64,000 nucleotides of DNA from Paraurantiacibacter namhicola (GTDB taxonomy: Bacteria > Pseudomonadota > Alphaproteobacteria > Sphingomonadales > Sphingomonadaceae). Of this stretch, positions 47,517 through 56,161 are shown in pieces (position 1 is the stretch's first letter; the number at the start of each line of letters is the position of its first letter). The translations under genes and the position numbers were made by a program. Under the pieces are notes generated by a model. It was not told where the DNA came from. It saw nothing but the letters and a program-made list of their open reading frames with translations, and ran no database searches. Location: positions 1,225,001-1,289,000 of the forward strand of contig NZ_CP016545.1 of assembly GCF_001687545.1 (NCBI RefSeq). The letters are read 5' to 3'.

Positions 47517-48098
47517 TCAGGCCGCTCTCACCTCAACGACTTCGGGCACATAGTGTTTCAGCAGGCCTTCGATTCCGTGCTTCAGCGTGGCGGAGGAGCT
47601 GGGGCAGCCGGCACAGGCGCCCTGCATGGTCAAATACACCACACCTTCGCGGAAGCCGCGGTACTGGATATCGCCGCCATCGCCGGCCACGGCCGGGCGC
47701 ACTCGGGTTTCCAGCAGTTCTTTAATCTGCGCCACGACGTCCGCATGGGCAGGATCGTCCCCGATGGCGTCCGCTTCATCCTCCGGCGGCACGGCGATGC
47801 CGCCTGCCGTGCCGGGGGTAAACAGCGGGGCCTGGCTGACGAAATGGTCGAGCAATATGCCCACCACCTGCGGCTTCAGCGCCGTCCAGTCCGCGCCCGG
47901 GGCGGCTGTGACGGACACGAAATCGCCGCCGAAGAATACGCCGGTCACTTCGCCCGTATCGAAGATGGCCTGCGCCAGCGGGCTGGCCTCCGCCTCTTCA
48001 GGACTGGCGAAATCGCGCGTGCCGCTGGTCATCACCTGCTGGCCGGGCATGAATTTGAGCGTCGCCGGATTGGGCGTTGTCTGGGTCTCGATGAACAT
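47517..48098 (-). CDS. NifU/NfuA-type iron-sulphur scaffold
   Basis: 193 residues: an N-terminal Nfu_N domain (FIETQTTPNPATLKFMPG) and a C-terminal NifU domain with the cluster-binding CAGC in MQGACAGCPSSSATLKHG. It carries 4Fe-4S clusters to target proteins; MiaB in the same block needs such clusters. ATG 48098 is used because the family begins MFIETQ; the longer frame from 48173 adds unrelated residues. Confidence 0.92.
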   Translation of the reverse strand: MFIETQTTPNPATLKFMPGQQVMTSGTRDFASPEEAEASPLAQAIFDTGEVTGVFFGGDFVSVTAAPGADWTALKPQVVGILLDHFVSQAPLFTPGTAGGIAVPPEDEADAIGDDPAHADVVAQIKELLETRVRPAVAGDGGDIQYRGFREGVVYLTMQGACAGCPSSSATLKHGIEGLLKHYVPEVVEVRAA

Positions 48099-48221
48099 GC
48101 CCTCGATGTAGTGGGCGGCGCGCTGGGCCACAAGGCAATCCGCATGCAGGCGGCGATAGACTGCATTTGTCATCGGACATTCACTGGTCCTTCACCTGAA
48201 CGCCGTTTAAGACAGTGACAT

Positions 48222-51212
48222 ATGACATGGCTTTCCAGCGCCAAGCGCGCCTTCGCACCCCTCCTGCTGATCGCCCCGGTCGCCCTTCTGGCGCAGTCGG
48301 ATCCCTCCCAGGCACCCAAGGGGGCGGGGCAACCGGCGATCCAGAATGCGGAGCAGATTCTGCGCAACGCCGCGCGGATCGACGACCTTTCCGAAGCCGG
48401 GGCGGAGCGCCAGCCGCAATACCTCAACAATGAAGAGCCCTGGCTGTACCAGGGTTCGGACCTGCCGCAGGACAAGGAATGGCTGTTCGGCGAGCTGCCC
48501 AATGGCCTGCGCTATGCCGTGCGCAAGAACCGCGTCCCGGCCAACCAGGTATCCATCCGCGTGCGGGTGGATGCGGGCGCGCTGCACGAACGTGACGGCG
48601 AACAGGGCTTTGCCCACCTGCTGGAACACATGCTGTTCCGCGAATCCAAATATCTGGGGCAGGGCGAGGCCGTGCCGACATGGCAGCGGCTGGGCGCCAG
48701 CTTCGGCAGCGATACCAATGCCGAAACCAGCCCCACGCACACCGTTTACAAGCTGGACCTGCCCGATGGCCGCAAGGGCAATCTGCAGGAAAGCATGAAG
48801 CTGCTGAGCGGCATGATCCAGGCACCGGTCCTCTCGCCAGAGAACCTGGCGCTGGACGTGCCAATTGTGCTGGCCGAACGGCGCGAAAGCGGCCGGGCAG
48901 ACCGGCGCATTTACGACACCACGCGCGAGACGCTGTATGCCGGAACGCGGCTGGCTGACCGCAGCACCATCGGCACGGTGGAATCGCTGCAGGGCGCGAC
49001 GGCTAAGAGCATCCAGGCTTTCCATCAGCGCTGGTATCGGCCGGAAAACACCGTGGTGGTGGTGGTCGGCGATGCCGATCCGCTGCTGCTGGCGAAGCTG
49101 GTGGAGGACAATTACGGCGACTGGACCGTCCCGGGCAAACCCACGCCCGCGCCCGATTTCATGGACGTGGCCCCGCTGCGCAAGGTCGACACGGCCTTCC
49201 CCGTGGACAAGGCCCGCACCGTGGCGGAACCCGGCCAGCCGCGCAGCATCACCTACGCCTATCTCCGCGAATGGGAGCCGGTGCAGGACACGGTGGTCTA
49301 TAACGAAGGCCTGATGATGGACGCGGTCGCCACCGCGATCATCAACCGCCGGCTGGAAGAACGCGCGCGCTCTGGCGGCAGTTACCTTGCCGCCGAGGTC
49401 TCGCAGGAAGACGTCTCGCGCACGGCGGACGTCACCTTCGTGGTGCTGATCCCTCTGACCGAGGACTGGCAGTCCGCGCTGGACGATGTGAAGCTTGTGA
49501 TCGACGATTCCCTGCTGCGCCCGCCCAGCCAGGCCGAAATCGACCGCGAAGTTGCGGAGATCGACATCAGCTTCATCAACCAGGTGGAGCAGGAGGATAT
49601 CCAGGCTGGTTCCTACCTTGCCGACAGGCTTGTTGGCGCAGTCGACATCCGCGAGGCGGTGGCCAGTCCCACGGTTGCCAAGCAAATCTGGGACGGCGCG
49701 AAACGGCGCTTCACCCCCGAACAGATGTTTGCCCGCACGAAGATGCTGTTTACCAGCCCCGTTGTGCGCGGCGTGCTTGTGACGCCCGAACCTGCCGAGG
49801 CCGACGATGCGGTCTTCACCGCCGCGCTGGCGCGCCCGGTGGAGCAGGGCGATGATTTCCGCAGCGACAAGAAAGCGCTTACCTTTGCCGACCTGCCGGC
49901 CATCGGAGAACCCGCGCAGCCGGTCAGCCGCAAGTCCATCGGCGTGTATGAGATCGAGCAGGTGGAATACCCCAATGGCGTGCGCGCCTTGGTGTGGAAC
50001 AGCGGTAACGAGCCTGGGCGTGTGACGGTCAATGTCCGCTTCGGCAGCGGCTGGCGCGCTTTTACCGGGGACCAGGCCGCCTTCGCGGAAATCGGCGAGA
50101 TTGCTATGGTCGGGACCGGCTTTGGCGACGTCAGCCAGAACGGGCTGGACGAGCTCGCGACGGGCCGCAAGTTCGGCTACGAATTCGAGATCGGCGATGC
50201 GGCCTTCAGCCTGCATGCCCGCACCCGCATGGATGACCTTGAAGACCAGCTGTATCTGTTCGCAGCCAAGCTGGCCGCCCCGCGTTATGACGCCAATCCC
50301 ATCCTGCGCGCCAAGGCATCCGCGCGGCTCGCTTACGACCGTTATGCCGCCACCGCGGCGGGCGTGCTGAACCGCGACCTGGAATATTACCTGCGCGGCA
50401 AGGACGGACGCTTCGCCACCGCCAATCCGGCAGAGATCGAGGCGGTTACGCCCGAGGCCTATGAAGCCGTGTGGGATCCGTTGATGCGGCAGGGCCCGAT
50501 CGAGGTGATCGTGTTCGGCGATATCGATGTCGAAAAGACGGTGGCATACATCGGCCAGACCTTCGGCGCATTGCCGGCGCGCGAGCCCATCCCGGCGGCT
50601 GCCGCGCAGCGCACGCTGGGCTTTGCCGACACCGGGCCGGACGTGCAGGTGCTTTACCATGCAGGCGACAGTGACGAGGCTGCCGCCGTCTTTGCCTGGC
50701 CCACCGATGCCGGGGCGGACCAGCTGCCCGAAAGCCGCAAGACGGACCTGCTGAGCCAGATCTTCGGCAACCGCCTGCTGGAAGTGATGCGCGAGCGTGT
50801 GGGCGCAAGCTATGCGCCCAATGTCGGCATCCAGTGGCCCGAGACGGTGGAAGGTCAGGGCTATGTCATCGCGATTGCCACCCTGCCGCCGGAGATGGTC
50901 CCCGTCTTCTTCGAGGAAGCGGGCAAGATCGCCAATGACCTGGCCACCAACGGCCCGACGGAGGACGAGATTGCCCGTGTGACCGAACCCATGCGCCAAT
51001 TGCTGCGCCGCCTGAGTTCCGGCCACACCTTCTTCCTGCGCTCGCTGGAAGGCGCCACACAGGAACCGGCCTTCATCACTGGCATCGACACGATGGCTGC
51101 GGACTACACCCGCACCACGCCGGCCGAAATGCAGGCGCTGGCGCAGAAGTATTTCGGCGGTGAAGGCTGGAAGATGGCTGTCCTGCCCGAAGGCACGTCG
51201 CTGCAGGACTGA
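48222..51212 (+). CDS. M16 (insulinase/pitrilysin) family zinc peptidase, secreted
   Basis: 996 residues with a signal peptide (RAFAPLLLIAPVALLAQ) and two M16 halves. The active half has the inverted zinc motif H132-LLE135-H136 with the distal Glu in the following helix region. The second half (from about 590) lacks HxxEH, as expected of the non-catalytic partner. It is a periplasmic or outer-membrane peptidase that degrades small peptides. It is divergent from the NifU-like gene and stands alone. Confidence 0.92.
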   Translation: MTWLSSAKRAFAPLLLIAPVALLAQSDPSQAPKGAGQPAIQNAEQILRNAARIDDLSEAGAERQPQYLNNEEPWLYQGSDLPQDKEWLFGELPNGLRYAVRKNRVPANQVSIRVRVDAGALHERDGEQGFAHLLEHMLFRESKYLGQGEAVPTWQRLGASFGSDTNAETSPTHTVYKLDLPDGRKGNLQESMKLLSGMIQAPVLSPENLALDVPIVLAERRESGRADRRIYDTTRETLYAGTRLADRSTIGTVESLQGATAKSIQAFHQRWYRPENTVVVVVGDADPLLLAKLVEDNYGDWTVPGKPTPAPDFMDVAPLRKVDTAFPVDKARTVAEPGQPRSITYAYLREWEPVQDTVVYNEGLMMDAVATAIINRRLEERARSGGSYLAAEVSQEDVSRTADVTFVVLIPLTEDWQSALDDVKLVIDDSLLRPPSQAEIDREVAEIDISFINQVEQEDIQAGSYLADRLVGAVDIREAVASPTVAKQIWDGAKRRFTPEQMFARTKMLFTSPVVRGVLVTPEPAEADDAVFTAALARPVEQGDDFRSDKKALTFADLPAIGEPAQPVSRKSIGVYEIEQVEYPNGVRALVWNSGNEPGRVTVNVRFGSGWRAFTGDQAAFAEIGEIAMVGTGFGDVSQNGLDELATGRKFGYEFEIGDAAFSLHARTRMDDLEDQLYLFAAKLAAPRYDANPILRAKASARLAYDRYAATAAGVLNRDLEYYLRGKDGRFATANPAEIEAVTPEAYEAVWDPLMRQGPIEVIVFGDIDVEKTVAYIGQTFGALPAREPIPAAAAQRTLGFADTGPDVQVLYHAGDSDEAAAVFAWPTDAGADQLPESRKTDLLSQIFGNRLLEVMRERVGASYAPNVGIQWPETVEGQGYVIAIATLPPEMVPVFFEEAGKIANDLATNGPTEDEIARVTEPMRQLLRRLSSGHTFFLRSLEGATQEPAFITGIDTMAADYTRTTPAEMQALAQKYFGGEGWKMAVLPEGTSLQD

Positions 51213-51273
51213 GCGAGACCGGATGGGCCGCGCGCACCAAGCTGCGCTTTCAGCCCGATTACCAATGTAACCT

Positions 51274-51302
51274 TTGCAAAGGGGCGGGGCGGCGCGTAGA
51301 TT
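51274..51302 (+). promoter_or_regulatory. Probable sigma70 promoter of the DAHP synthase gene
   Basis: TTGCAA (51274-51279), a 17-bp spacer, and TAGATT (51297-51302). The -35 box is inside a perfect 12-bp palindrome CCTTTGCAAAGG (51271-51282), which might be an operator. Confidence 0.5.
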
Positions 51303-51347
51303 CGGCGCTTCCCCGCATCTTTGCATGGTTTTTTGGAAGTTTTTGCA

Positions 51348-52721
51348 GTGGCACAGGATTGGCAACCGGATGGCTGGAGATCGCGTGAGGCGCGTCACCT
51401 GCCCGTATATGAAGATCAGCAGGCTCTGGCCGAGGCGGAAGCCACGCTGGCGCAGTATCCGCCGCTGGTCTTTGCCGGTGAAGCGCGCCAGCTGAAGGAA
51501 CAGTTGGGCGAGGTTGCCGCAGGCAAGGCCTTCCTGCTGCAGGGCGGCGATTGCGCGGAAAGCTTCGCCGAATTCCACCCCAACAACATCCGCGACACCT
51601 TCCGCGTGCTGCTGCAGATGGCGGTGGTGCTGACTTTCGCCAGCAAGCGACCCGTCGTGAAGGTGGGCCGCATGGCCGGCCAGTTCGCCAAGCCGCGCAG
51701 CTCCGATACGGAGACGCAGGGCGATGTGACGCTGCCGAGCTATTTCGGCGATAACGTCAATTCCATCGAGTTCGAGGCGGCCGGACGCCGTAACGATCCG
51801 CAGCGCATGGTGCGCGCTTACAGCCAGGCGGCGGCCACGCTGAACCTGCTGCGCGCCTTCTCCAGCGGCGGCTACGCGAACCTGCGCCAGGTCCATAACT
51901 GGACGCTCGATTTCATGGATCGCAGCCCCTGGGCGGACAAGTTCACGCAGGTCGCCAGCCGCATCGGCGAGGCGCTGGACTTCATGGAAGCCTGCGGGAT
52001 CGACCCGGAAAGCGTGCCGCAGCTTTCGCAGACCGAATTCTACACCAGTCATGAAGCGCTGCTGCTGCCTTACGAGCAGGCCATGGCGCGGCAGGACAGC
52101 CTGACGGGCGACTGGTACGATACCAGCGCGCATTTCCTGTGGATCGGTGACCGCACCCGGTTCGAGGGCAGCGCGCATGTGGAATTCCTGCGCGGTGTGG
52201 GCAATCCCATCGGCATGAAGTGCGGTCCCAGCCTGGAGCCGGATGCGCTGTTGAAGATGCTCGATACGCTGAACCCGGCGCGGGAGGCGGGCCGCATCAC
52301 GCTGATCAGCCGCTTCGGGCACGACAAGGTGGAAGCCGGGCTGGCCCCGCTGGTCCGCGCCGTGAAGCGCGAAGGCCATCCGGTGGTCTGGAGCTGCGAC
52401 CCGATGCACGGCAATGTCGTAAAATCCGACAGCGGCTACAAGACGCGGCCCTTCGACCGTATCCTGGGCGAGGTGAAGGGCTTCTTCGCCGTCCACCGCG
52501 CGGAAGGCACCCATGCCGGCGGCATCCATGTGGAAATGACCGGGCAGGACGTGACCGAATGCGTCGGCGGGGCCGTGGCCATCACGGACGAGGCGCTGGG
52601 CGACCGCTATCACACGCATTGCGACCCGCGTCTCAACGCTGCGCAATCGCTGGAGCTGGCCTTCCTGCTGGCGGAGATGGTGAACCTTGAAACGCAGGCG
52701 CAGGAACGCGAAGCCGCTTAA
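51348..52721 (+). CDS. Class II 3-deoxy-7-phosphoheptulonate synthase (DAHP synthase)
   Basis: First enzyme of the shikimate pathway: joins phosphoenolpyruvate and erythrose 4-phosphate. The 457 residues match the plant-like class II type ([55 protein letters not shown]). Metal and substrate ligands Cys, His, Glu and Asp lie in these motifs. The start is GTG 51348 with GGAAG 8 bp upstream. An upstream palindrome suggests it may be regulated. Confidence 0.96.
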   Translation: MAQDWQPDGWRSREARHLPVYEDQQALAEAEATLAQYPPLVFAGEARQLKEQLGEVAAGKAFLLQGGDCAESFAEFHPNNIRDTFRVLLQMAVVLTFASKRPVVKVGRMAGQFAKPRSSDTETQGDVTLPSYFGDNVNSIEFEAAGRRNDPQRMVRAYSQAAATLNLLRAFSSGGYANLRQVHNWTLDFMDRSPWADKFTQVASRIGEALDFMEACGIDPESVPQLSQTEFYTSHEALLLPYEQAMARQDSLTGDWYDTSAHFLWIGDRTRFEGSAHVEFLRGVGNPIGMKCGPSLEPDALLKMLDTLNPAREAGRITLISRFGHDKVEAGLAPLVRAVKREGHPVVWSCDPMHGNVVKSDSGYKTRPFDRILGEVKGFFAVHRAEGTHAGGIHVEMTGQDVTECVGGAVAITDEALGDRYHTHCDPRLNAAQSLELAFLLAEMVNLETQAQEREAA

Positions 52722-52812
52722 CCTAGGTTAGGCGCGGAAAGTTTTTCCGCTTCGCCGGTTACATTTCCCGGACGCTGCTGCCATCAGGGCCGCGGCAGAA
52801 GGGGAATTGGGA

Positions 52813-54150
52813 ATGCCAGCCGCCAGTCCGGCCCGCGATGAACGGGAAAACGCCGGTATCGCCGCGCGCTTCGCAGATACGCGCGCGCTGACCGAGGCGC
52901 TTGTCCAGCCGCTGGGCGATGCGGATGCCACCATCCAGTCCATGGACGATGCCAGCCCGGCAAAGTGGCACCTGGCGCACACCACATGGTTCTGGGAAAC
53001 CTTCCTGCTGCGCGACCACGCGCCGGGCTACACGCTGTTCGATGAGAAATTCCCCTTCCTGTTCAACTCCTATTACGAGGCGGAGGGCGATCGGATCGCA
53101 CGCGGGCGCCGCGGCCTCGTCACCCGTCCGTCGCTGGACGAGGTGCTGGATTACCGCCGCCATGTGACCGCGGCGATTCAGCCGCTGCTGGAAGACCCGC
53201 GCCATGCGGAGCTGGTGGAGCTGGGCATCGCGCATGAGCAGCAGCACATCGAATTGCTGCTGACCGACATCAAGCACGCCTTCAGCAAGAACCCGCTGGG
53301 CCCTGCTATGTGGGACGACAATGTGAGTCCCCGCGCAGGCGGGGACCTCCCGCAGACAGAGCGTCATGCGGAAACAGACCCCGGCCTTCGCCGGGGATCA
53401 CCTCATGCCTTTGAAGACGGATGGTATTCCCATCCTGGCGGCATCGCCCGCATCGGGCACCAGGCCGATGGCTTCGCCTTCGACAATGAAGGCCCGGCGC
53501 ACCGCGTGTTGCTGGAACCCTTCGCTTTGTCGAAGCAGCTGGTCACCAATGCCGATTGGGACGCATTCATCGCCGATGGCGGGTATGAGACCGCCTCCCT
53601 CTGGCTGTCCGACGCATGGGCGTGGATCGCGCGCTGCAACATCCGCGCGCCGCTGTACTGGCGTGATGGAGAGCAGTTCACCCACACCGGCTGGCAGGAA
53701 CGCGATCCTAACGCCCCCGTCACGCATATCAGCTATTACGAGGCGGATGCTTTCGCGTCGTGGGTGGGCGCGCGCCTGCCGACCGAATTCGAGTGGGAAG
53801 CCGTCGCGCGCGGACAGCATGCAGACGACGCTCCGGCCCACGATCCGGCAGGCGGCAACCAGCTGGACCCCGTCAGTTCCTGGGCCGCGCCCCCCATGCC
53901 GCGCGGTTCGGACGGCCTGTTCGGCGATTGCTGGCAGTTCACCCGCTCGGGCTACCTGCCCTATCCGCGTTTCAAGCCCGCAGAGGGCGCGGTGGGCGAA
54001 TACAATGGCAAGTTCATGTCCGGCCAGTGGGTGCTGAAAGGCGCCAGCTGCGCCACGGTGCGCGGCCATTCGCGCGCCAGTTACCGCAATTTCTTCTACC
54101 CGCAGCAGCGCTGGCAATTCACCGGCCTGCGGCTCGCCAAAGACGCATAA
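52813..54150 (+). CDS. egtB: Ergothioneine biosynthesis sulfoxide synthase EgtB, with in-frame palindromic insertion
   Basis: Iron enzyme that joins trimethylhistidine (hercynine) to a thiol, either gamma-glutamyl-cysteine or cysteine. A DinB-like N-terminal domain gives the iron ligands: His56 in KWHLAHTTWFWE, and His141 and His145 in HEQQHIE. The C-terminal formylglycine-generating-like domain starts around residue 200. Residues about 171-198 come from an inserted palindromic DNA element (53327-53396) absent from the family's usual plan; the frame stays open. The protein is 445 residues, about 30 more than usual. The ATG at 52813 follows AAGGGG; TTG 52807 is possible. No egtA or egtC is near. 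Confidence 0.93.
   Translation: MPAASPARDERENAGIAARFADTRALTEALVQPLGDADATIQSMDDASPAKWHLAHTTWFWETFLLRDHAPGYTLFDEKFPFLFNSYYEAEGDRIARGRRGLVTRPSLDEVLDYRRHVTAAIQPLLEDPRHAELVELGIAHEQQHIELLLTDIKHAFSKNPLGPAMWDDNVSPRAGGDLPQTERHAETDPGLRRGSPHAFEDGWYSHPGGIARIGHQADGFAFDNEGPAHRVLLEPFALSKQLVTNADWDAFIADGGYETASLWLSDAWAWIARCNIRAPLYWRDGEQFTHTGWQERDPNAPVTHISYYEADAFASWVGARLPTEFEWEAVARGQHADDAPAHDPAGGNQLDPVSSWAAPPMPRGSDGLFGDCWQFTRSGYLPYPRFKPAEGAVGEYNGKFMSGQWVLKGASCATVRGHSRASYRNFFYPQQRWQFTGLRLAKDA
53327..53396. repeat. REP-like palindromic element inside egtB
   Basis: Two hairpins close together: GTCCCCGC (53327-53334) with GCGGGGAC (53339-53346), loop GCAG; and CCCCGGC (53379-53385) with GCCGGGG (53390-53396), loop CTTC. 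A smaller stem CCGCA/TGCGG (53350-53354, 53367-53371) lies between. The sequence type, two opposed GGGGA-containing palindromes, is like the dispersed intergenic repeats of sphingomonads. Translated it gives the polar peptide with PGLRRGSP that is often seen where such repeats are read in frame. Confidence 0.75.
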
Positions 54151-54159
54151 GGAAATCCG

Positions 54160-55146
54160 ATGACCGACCAGAAGGGGCTCAAACTGGTAGAGCTCGACGA
54201 GGACGGCGTGGACCGCGCCTTTCGCGACGATATCCTCGCAGGACTGTCTCAGCCGCAGAAGGCCACGCCCGCGCGCTGGCTGTATGACGATGCCGGTTCG
54301 CAGCTGTTCGAGGATATCACCCAGATTCCCGAATATTACCCGACCCGTGCGGAGACGGAGATCCTGCGCGATCGGGGGGACGACTTCGCCCGCCATATCT
54401 CGCCGGGCAGCGCAGTGGTGGAGTTCGGCTCCGGCTCTTCGGTCAAGACGCCGCTGCTGCTGCAGGCGATTGCGCCTGCGGCATACGTGCCGCTGGACAT
54501 CAGCGGGGATTTCCTGCGCGCCTCCGCCGCCGAGCTTTCCGCCAAGTTCCCCGGCCTGCCGGTCCATCCGGTGGAGGCGGACTTCAACCGCCTGGTGGAA
54601 TTGCCGGCGGAGGTGAGGGACCTTCCCAAGCTCGGCTTCTTCAGCGGATCGACCATTGGCAATATGATCGCCCATACGGCGGTGGATTTGCTGCGCAGCA
54701 TGCGCGGCACGCTGGGCGAAGGTGCGCAGCTGCTGATCGGCATGGATCTGGTGAAGGACCGCGAGACGCTGATTGCCGCTTATGACGATGCGGGCGGCGT
54801 GACGGCAGAATTTAACCGAAACCTTGCCCGCCGCATCAACCGGGAGCTGGATGGCACCATCCCGGTGGACAAGCTGCGCCACGAAGCGCGCTGGAACGAC
54901 CTCCATGCCCGGATCGAGATGCACCTTGTGGCGGAAGAGGCAATCGAATTCTCCGTTTGCGGCAAGGCTTTCACTATGGAAGAGGGCGAGACGATCCACA
55001 CCGAAAACAGCCACAAGTTCGGCCGCCGTTCTGGCAACATGCTGCTGCTGGCAGGTGGCTGGACTCCTGAAGAACGCTGGACGGATGCGGAAGGCCGCTA
55101 TTCGGTGGTGCTCGCCCGGGCAGAGGCGCCGCGCGCCGCGCCCTGA
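54160..55146 (+). CDS. egtD: L-histidine N-alpha-methyltransferase EgtD
   Basis: SAM-dependent enzyme that trimethylates histidine to hercynine, the first step of ergothioneine synthesis. The 328 residues show YDDAGSQLFEDITQIPEYYPTRAE, the SAM-binding VVEFGSGSSVKTPLLL, and FFSGSTIGNM. It starts 9 bp after egtB with AAGGAAA, so the two form a minimal egtBD operon, as in many proteobacteria. Confidence 0.96.
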   Translation: MTDQKGLKLVELDEDGVDRAFRDDILAGLSQPQKATPARWLYDDAGSQLFEDITQIPEYYPTRAETEILRDRGDDFARHISPGSAVVEFGSGSSVKTPLLLQAIAPAAYVPLDISGDFLRASAAELSAKFPGLPVHPVEADFNRLVELPAEVRDLPKLGFFSGSTIGNMIAHTAVDLLRSMRGTLGEGAQLLIGMDLVKDRETLIAAYDDAGGVTAEFNRNLARRINRELDGTIPVDKLRHEARWNDLHARIEMHLVAEEAIEFSVCGKAFTMEEGETIHTENSHKFGRRSGNMLLLAGGWTPEERWTDAEGRYSVVLARAEAPRAAP

Positions 55147-55214
55147 CGCGTCCCTGAAGGCACCGGACGGCGACGTTGTCGCAATTTCATATGGGCCTGC
55201 CTATATTGGCCGCG

Positions 55215-55901
55215 ATGGACATTCCCGCCTCCCTGCAACCAATCTGGGACCAGCTGGCCGCGATGATCGCGGAGGTCCCGCAATCGGGCCTGCTGATCGC
55301 GGCGCTGGCGGCCATGCTGCTTGGCCTGCTGGGATCGCTGGTGGTGCGCCGCGTGCCGGTGCTGGGCAAGACGCTGCGCCTTGCCAGCACGCTGACGCTC
55401 GTGGGCGTGTTGCTGCTGGTTGTGCTGCAGGTCAGCCGCATGGATGGAAGCTCCGGCTTCGCCGTGCCCTCGATCGGCCTACCCGAACAGGTGGTCGAAG
55501 GCGGCGAGACGCGCGTGCCGCTGTCGCGTGACGGACATTACTGGATCGAGGCGGAGGTCAATGGCCATCCCACGCGCTTCCTGGTGGATACCGGCGCCAC
55601 GCTGACCGCCATCAGCGAAGAGACCGCGCAGGCCGCCGGGCTGGAGCCACGCAGCAACAGCTTCCCCGTGCGCCTGCAGACCGCCAACGGGCAGGTCAGC
55701 GCGCAGATGACCACGCTGGACGAACTGCGCTTCGGCAATGTCGCGGCGCGCGGGCTGGATGCCGTCATCGCGCCCAATATCGGCCCGACAAATGTGCTGG
55801 GCATGAACCTGCTCAGCCGCCTGAAAGGCTGGGGCGTGGAAGACGGCGTGCTGATCCTGCGCCCCAACAATCCGCAGCCCGAACTGGTGGTGGGCGAATA
55901 G
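55215..55901 (+). CDS. Retropepsin-like aspartic protease, membrane-anchored (TIGR02281 type)
   Basis: 228 residues: two N-terminal membrane segments (about 24-45 and 54-76) and a single aspartic-protease lobe with active-site LVDTGATLTAIS, VRLQTANGQVSA as flap region and NVLGMNLLSRL. One DTG per chain means it must dimerise like retroviral proteases. The start could also be TTG 55176 or ATG 55191; none has a clear ribosome-binding site. The function in bacteria is unknown. Confidence 0.82.
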   Translation: MDIPASLQPIWDQLAAMIAEVPQSGLLIAALAAMLLGLLGSLVVRRVPVLGKTLRLASTLTLVGVLLLVVLQVSRMDGSSGFAVPSIGLPEQVVEGGETRVPLSRDGHYWIEAEVNGHPTRFLVDTGATLTAISEETAQAAGLEPRSNSFPVRLQTANGQVSAQMTTLDELRFGNVAARGLDAVIAPNIGPTNVLGMNLLSRLKGWGVEDGVLILRPNNPQPELVVGE

Positions 55902-55953
55902 CCATTCGCCCCTTCACAACCGTGCAATCCCCGCTATAGGGGCGCGCACCTGC

Positions 55954-56028
55954 TGGGGTGTAGCCAAGTGGTAAGGCACCGGTTTTTGGTACCGGCATTC
56001 GCAGGTTCGATCCCTGCCACCCCAGCCA
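55954..56028 (+). tRNA. tRNA-Gln (TTG)
   Basis: Complete cloverleaf: acceptor TGGGGTG pairs with CACCCCA, the anticodon stem CCGGT/ACCGG encloses loop TTTTGGT with anticodon TTG, and the T arm contains GGTTCGATCC. Discriminator G and an encoded CCA (56026-56028) follow. Confidence 0.97.
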
Positions 56029-56161
56029 CTTCTCTCTCCCTTTTCCGACTGCACCGGAAGTTCGCCCCGCCATTGAGCGGAAATCTCGCGTAAGACCTTG
56101 GTCTGAGAGCGCGCGATGTGGCATCGATGCTATCCCGGCACGCGAATTAGGGAGATGTGCG

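Noticed and set aside
48207-52646. Very long open frame (1479 codons) on the minus strand opposite the M16 peptidase and DAHP synthase genes
   Set aside because: It is the antisense shadow of two strongly supported genes; its protein is rich in His, Arg, Gln and Gly with no domain, as expected in GC-rich DNA.
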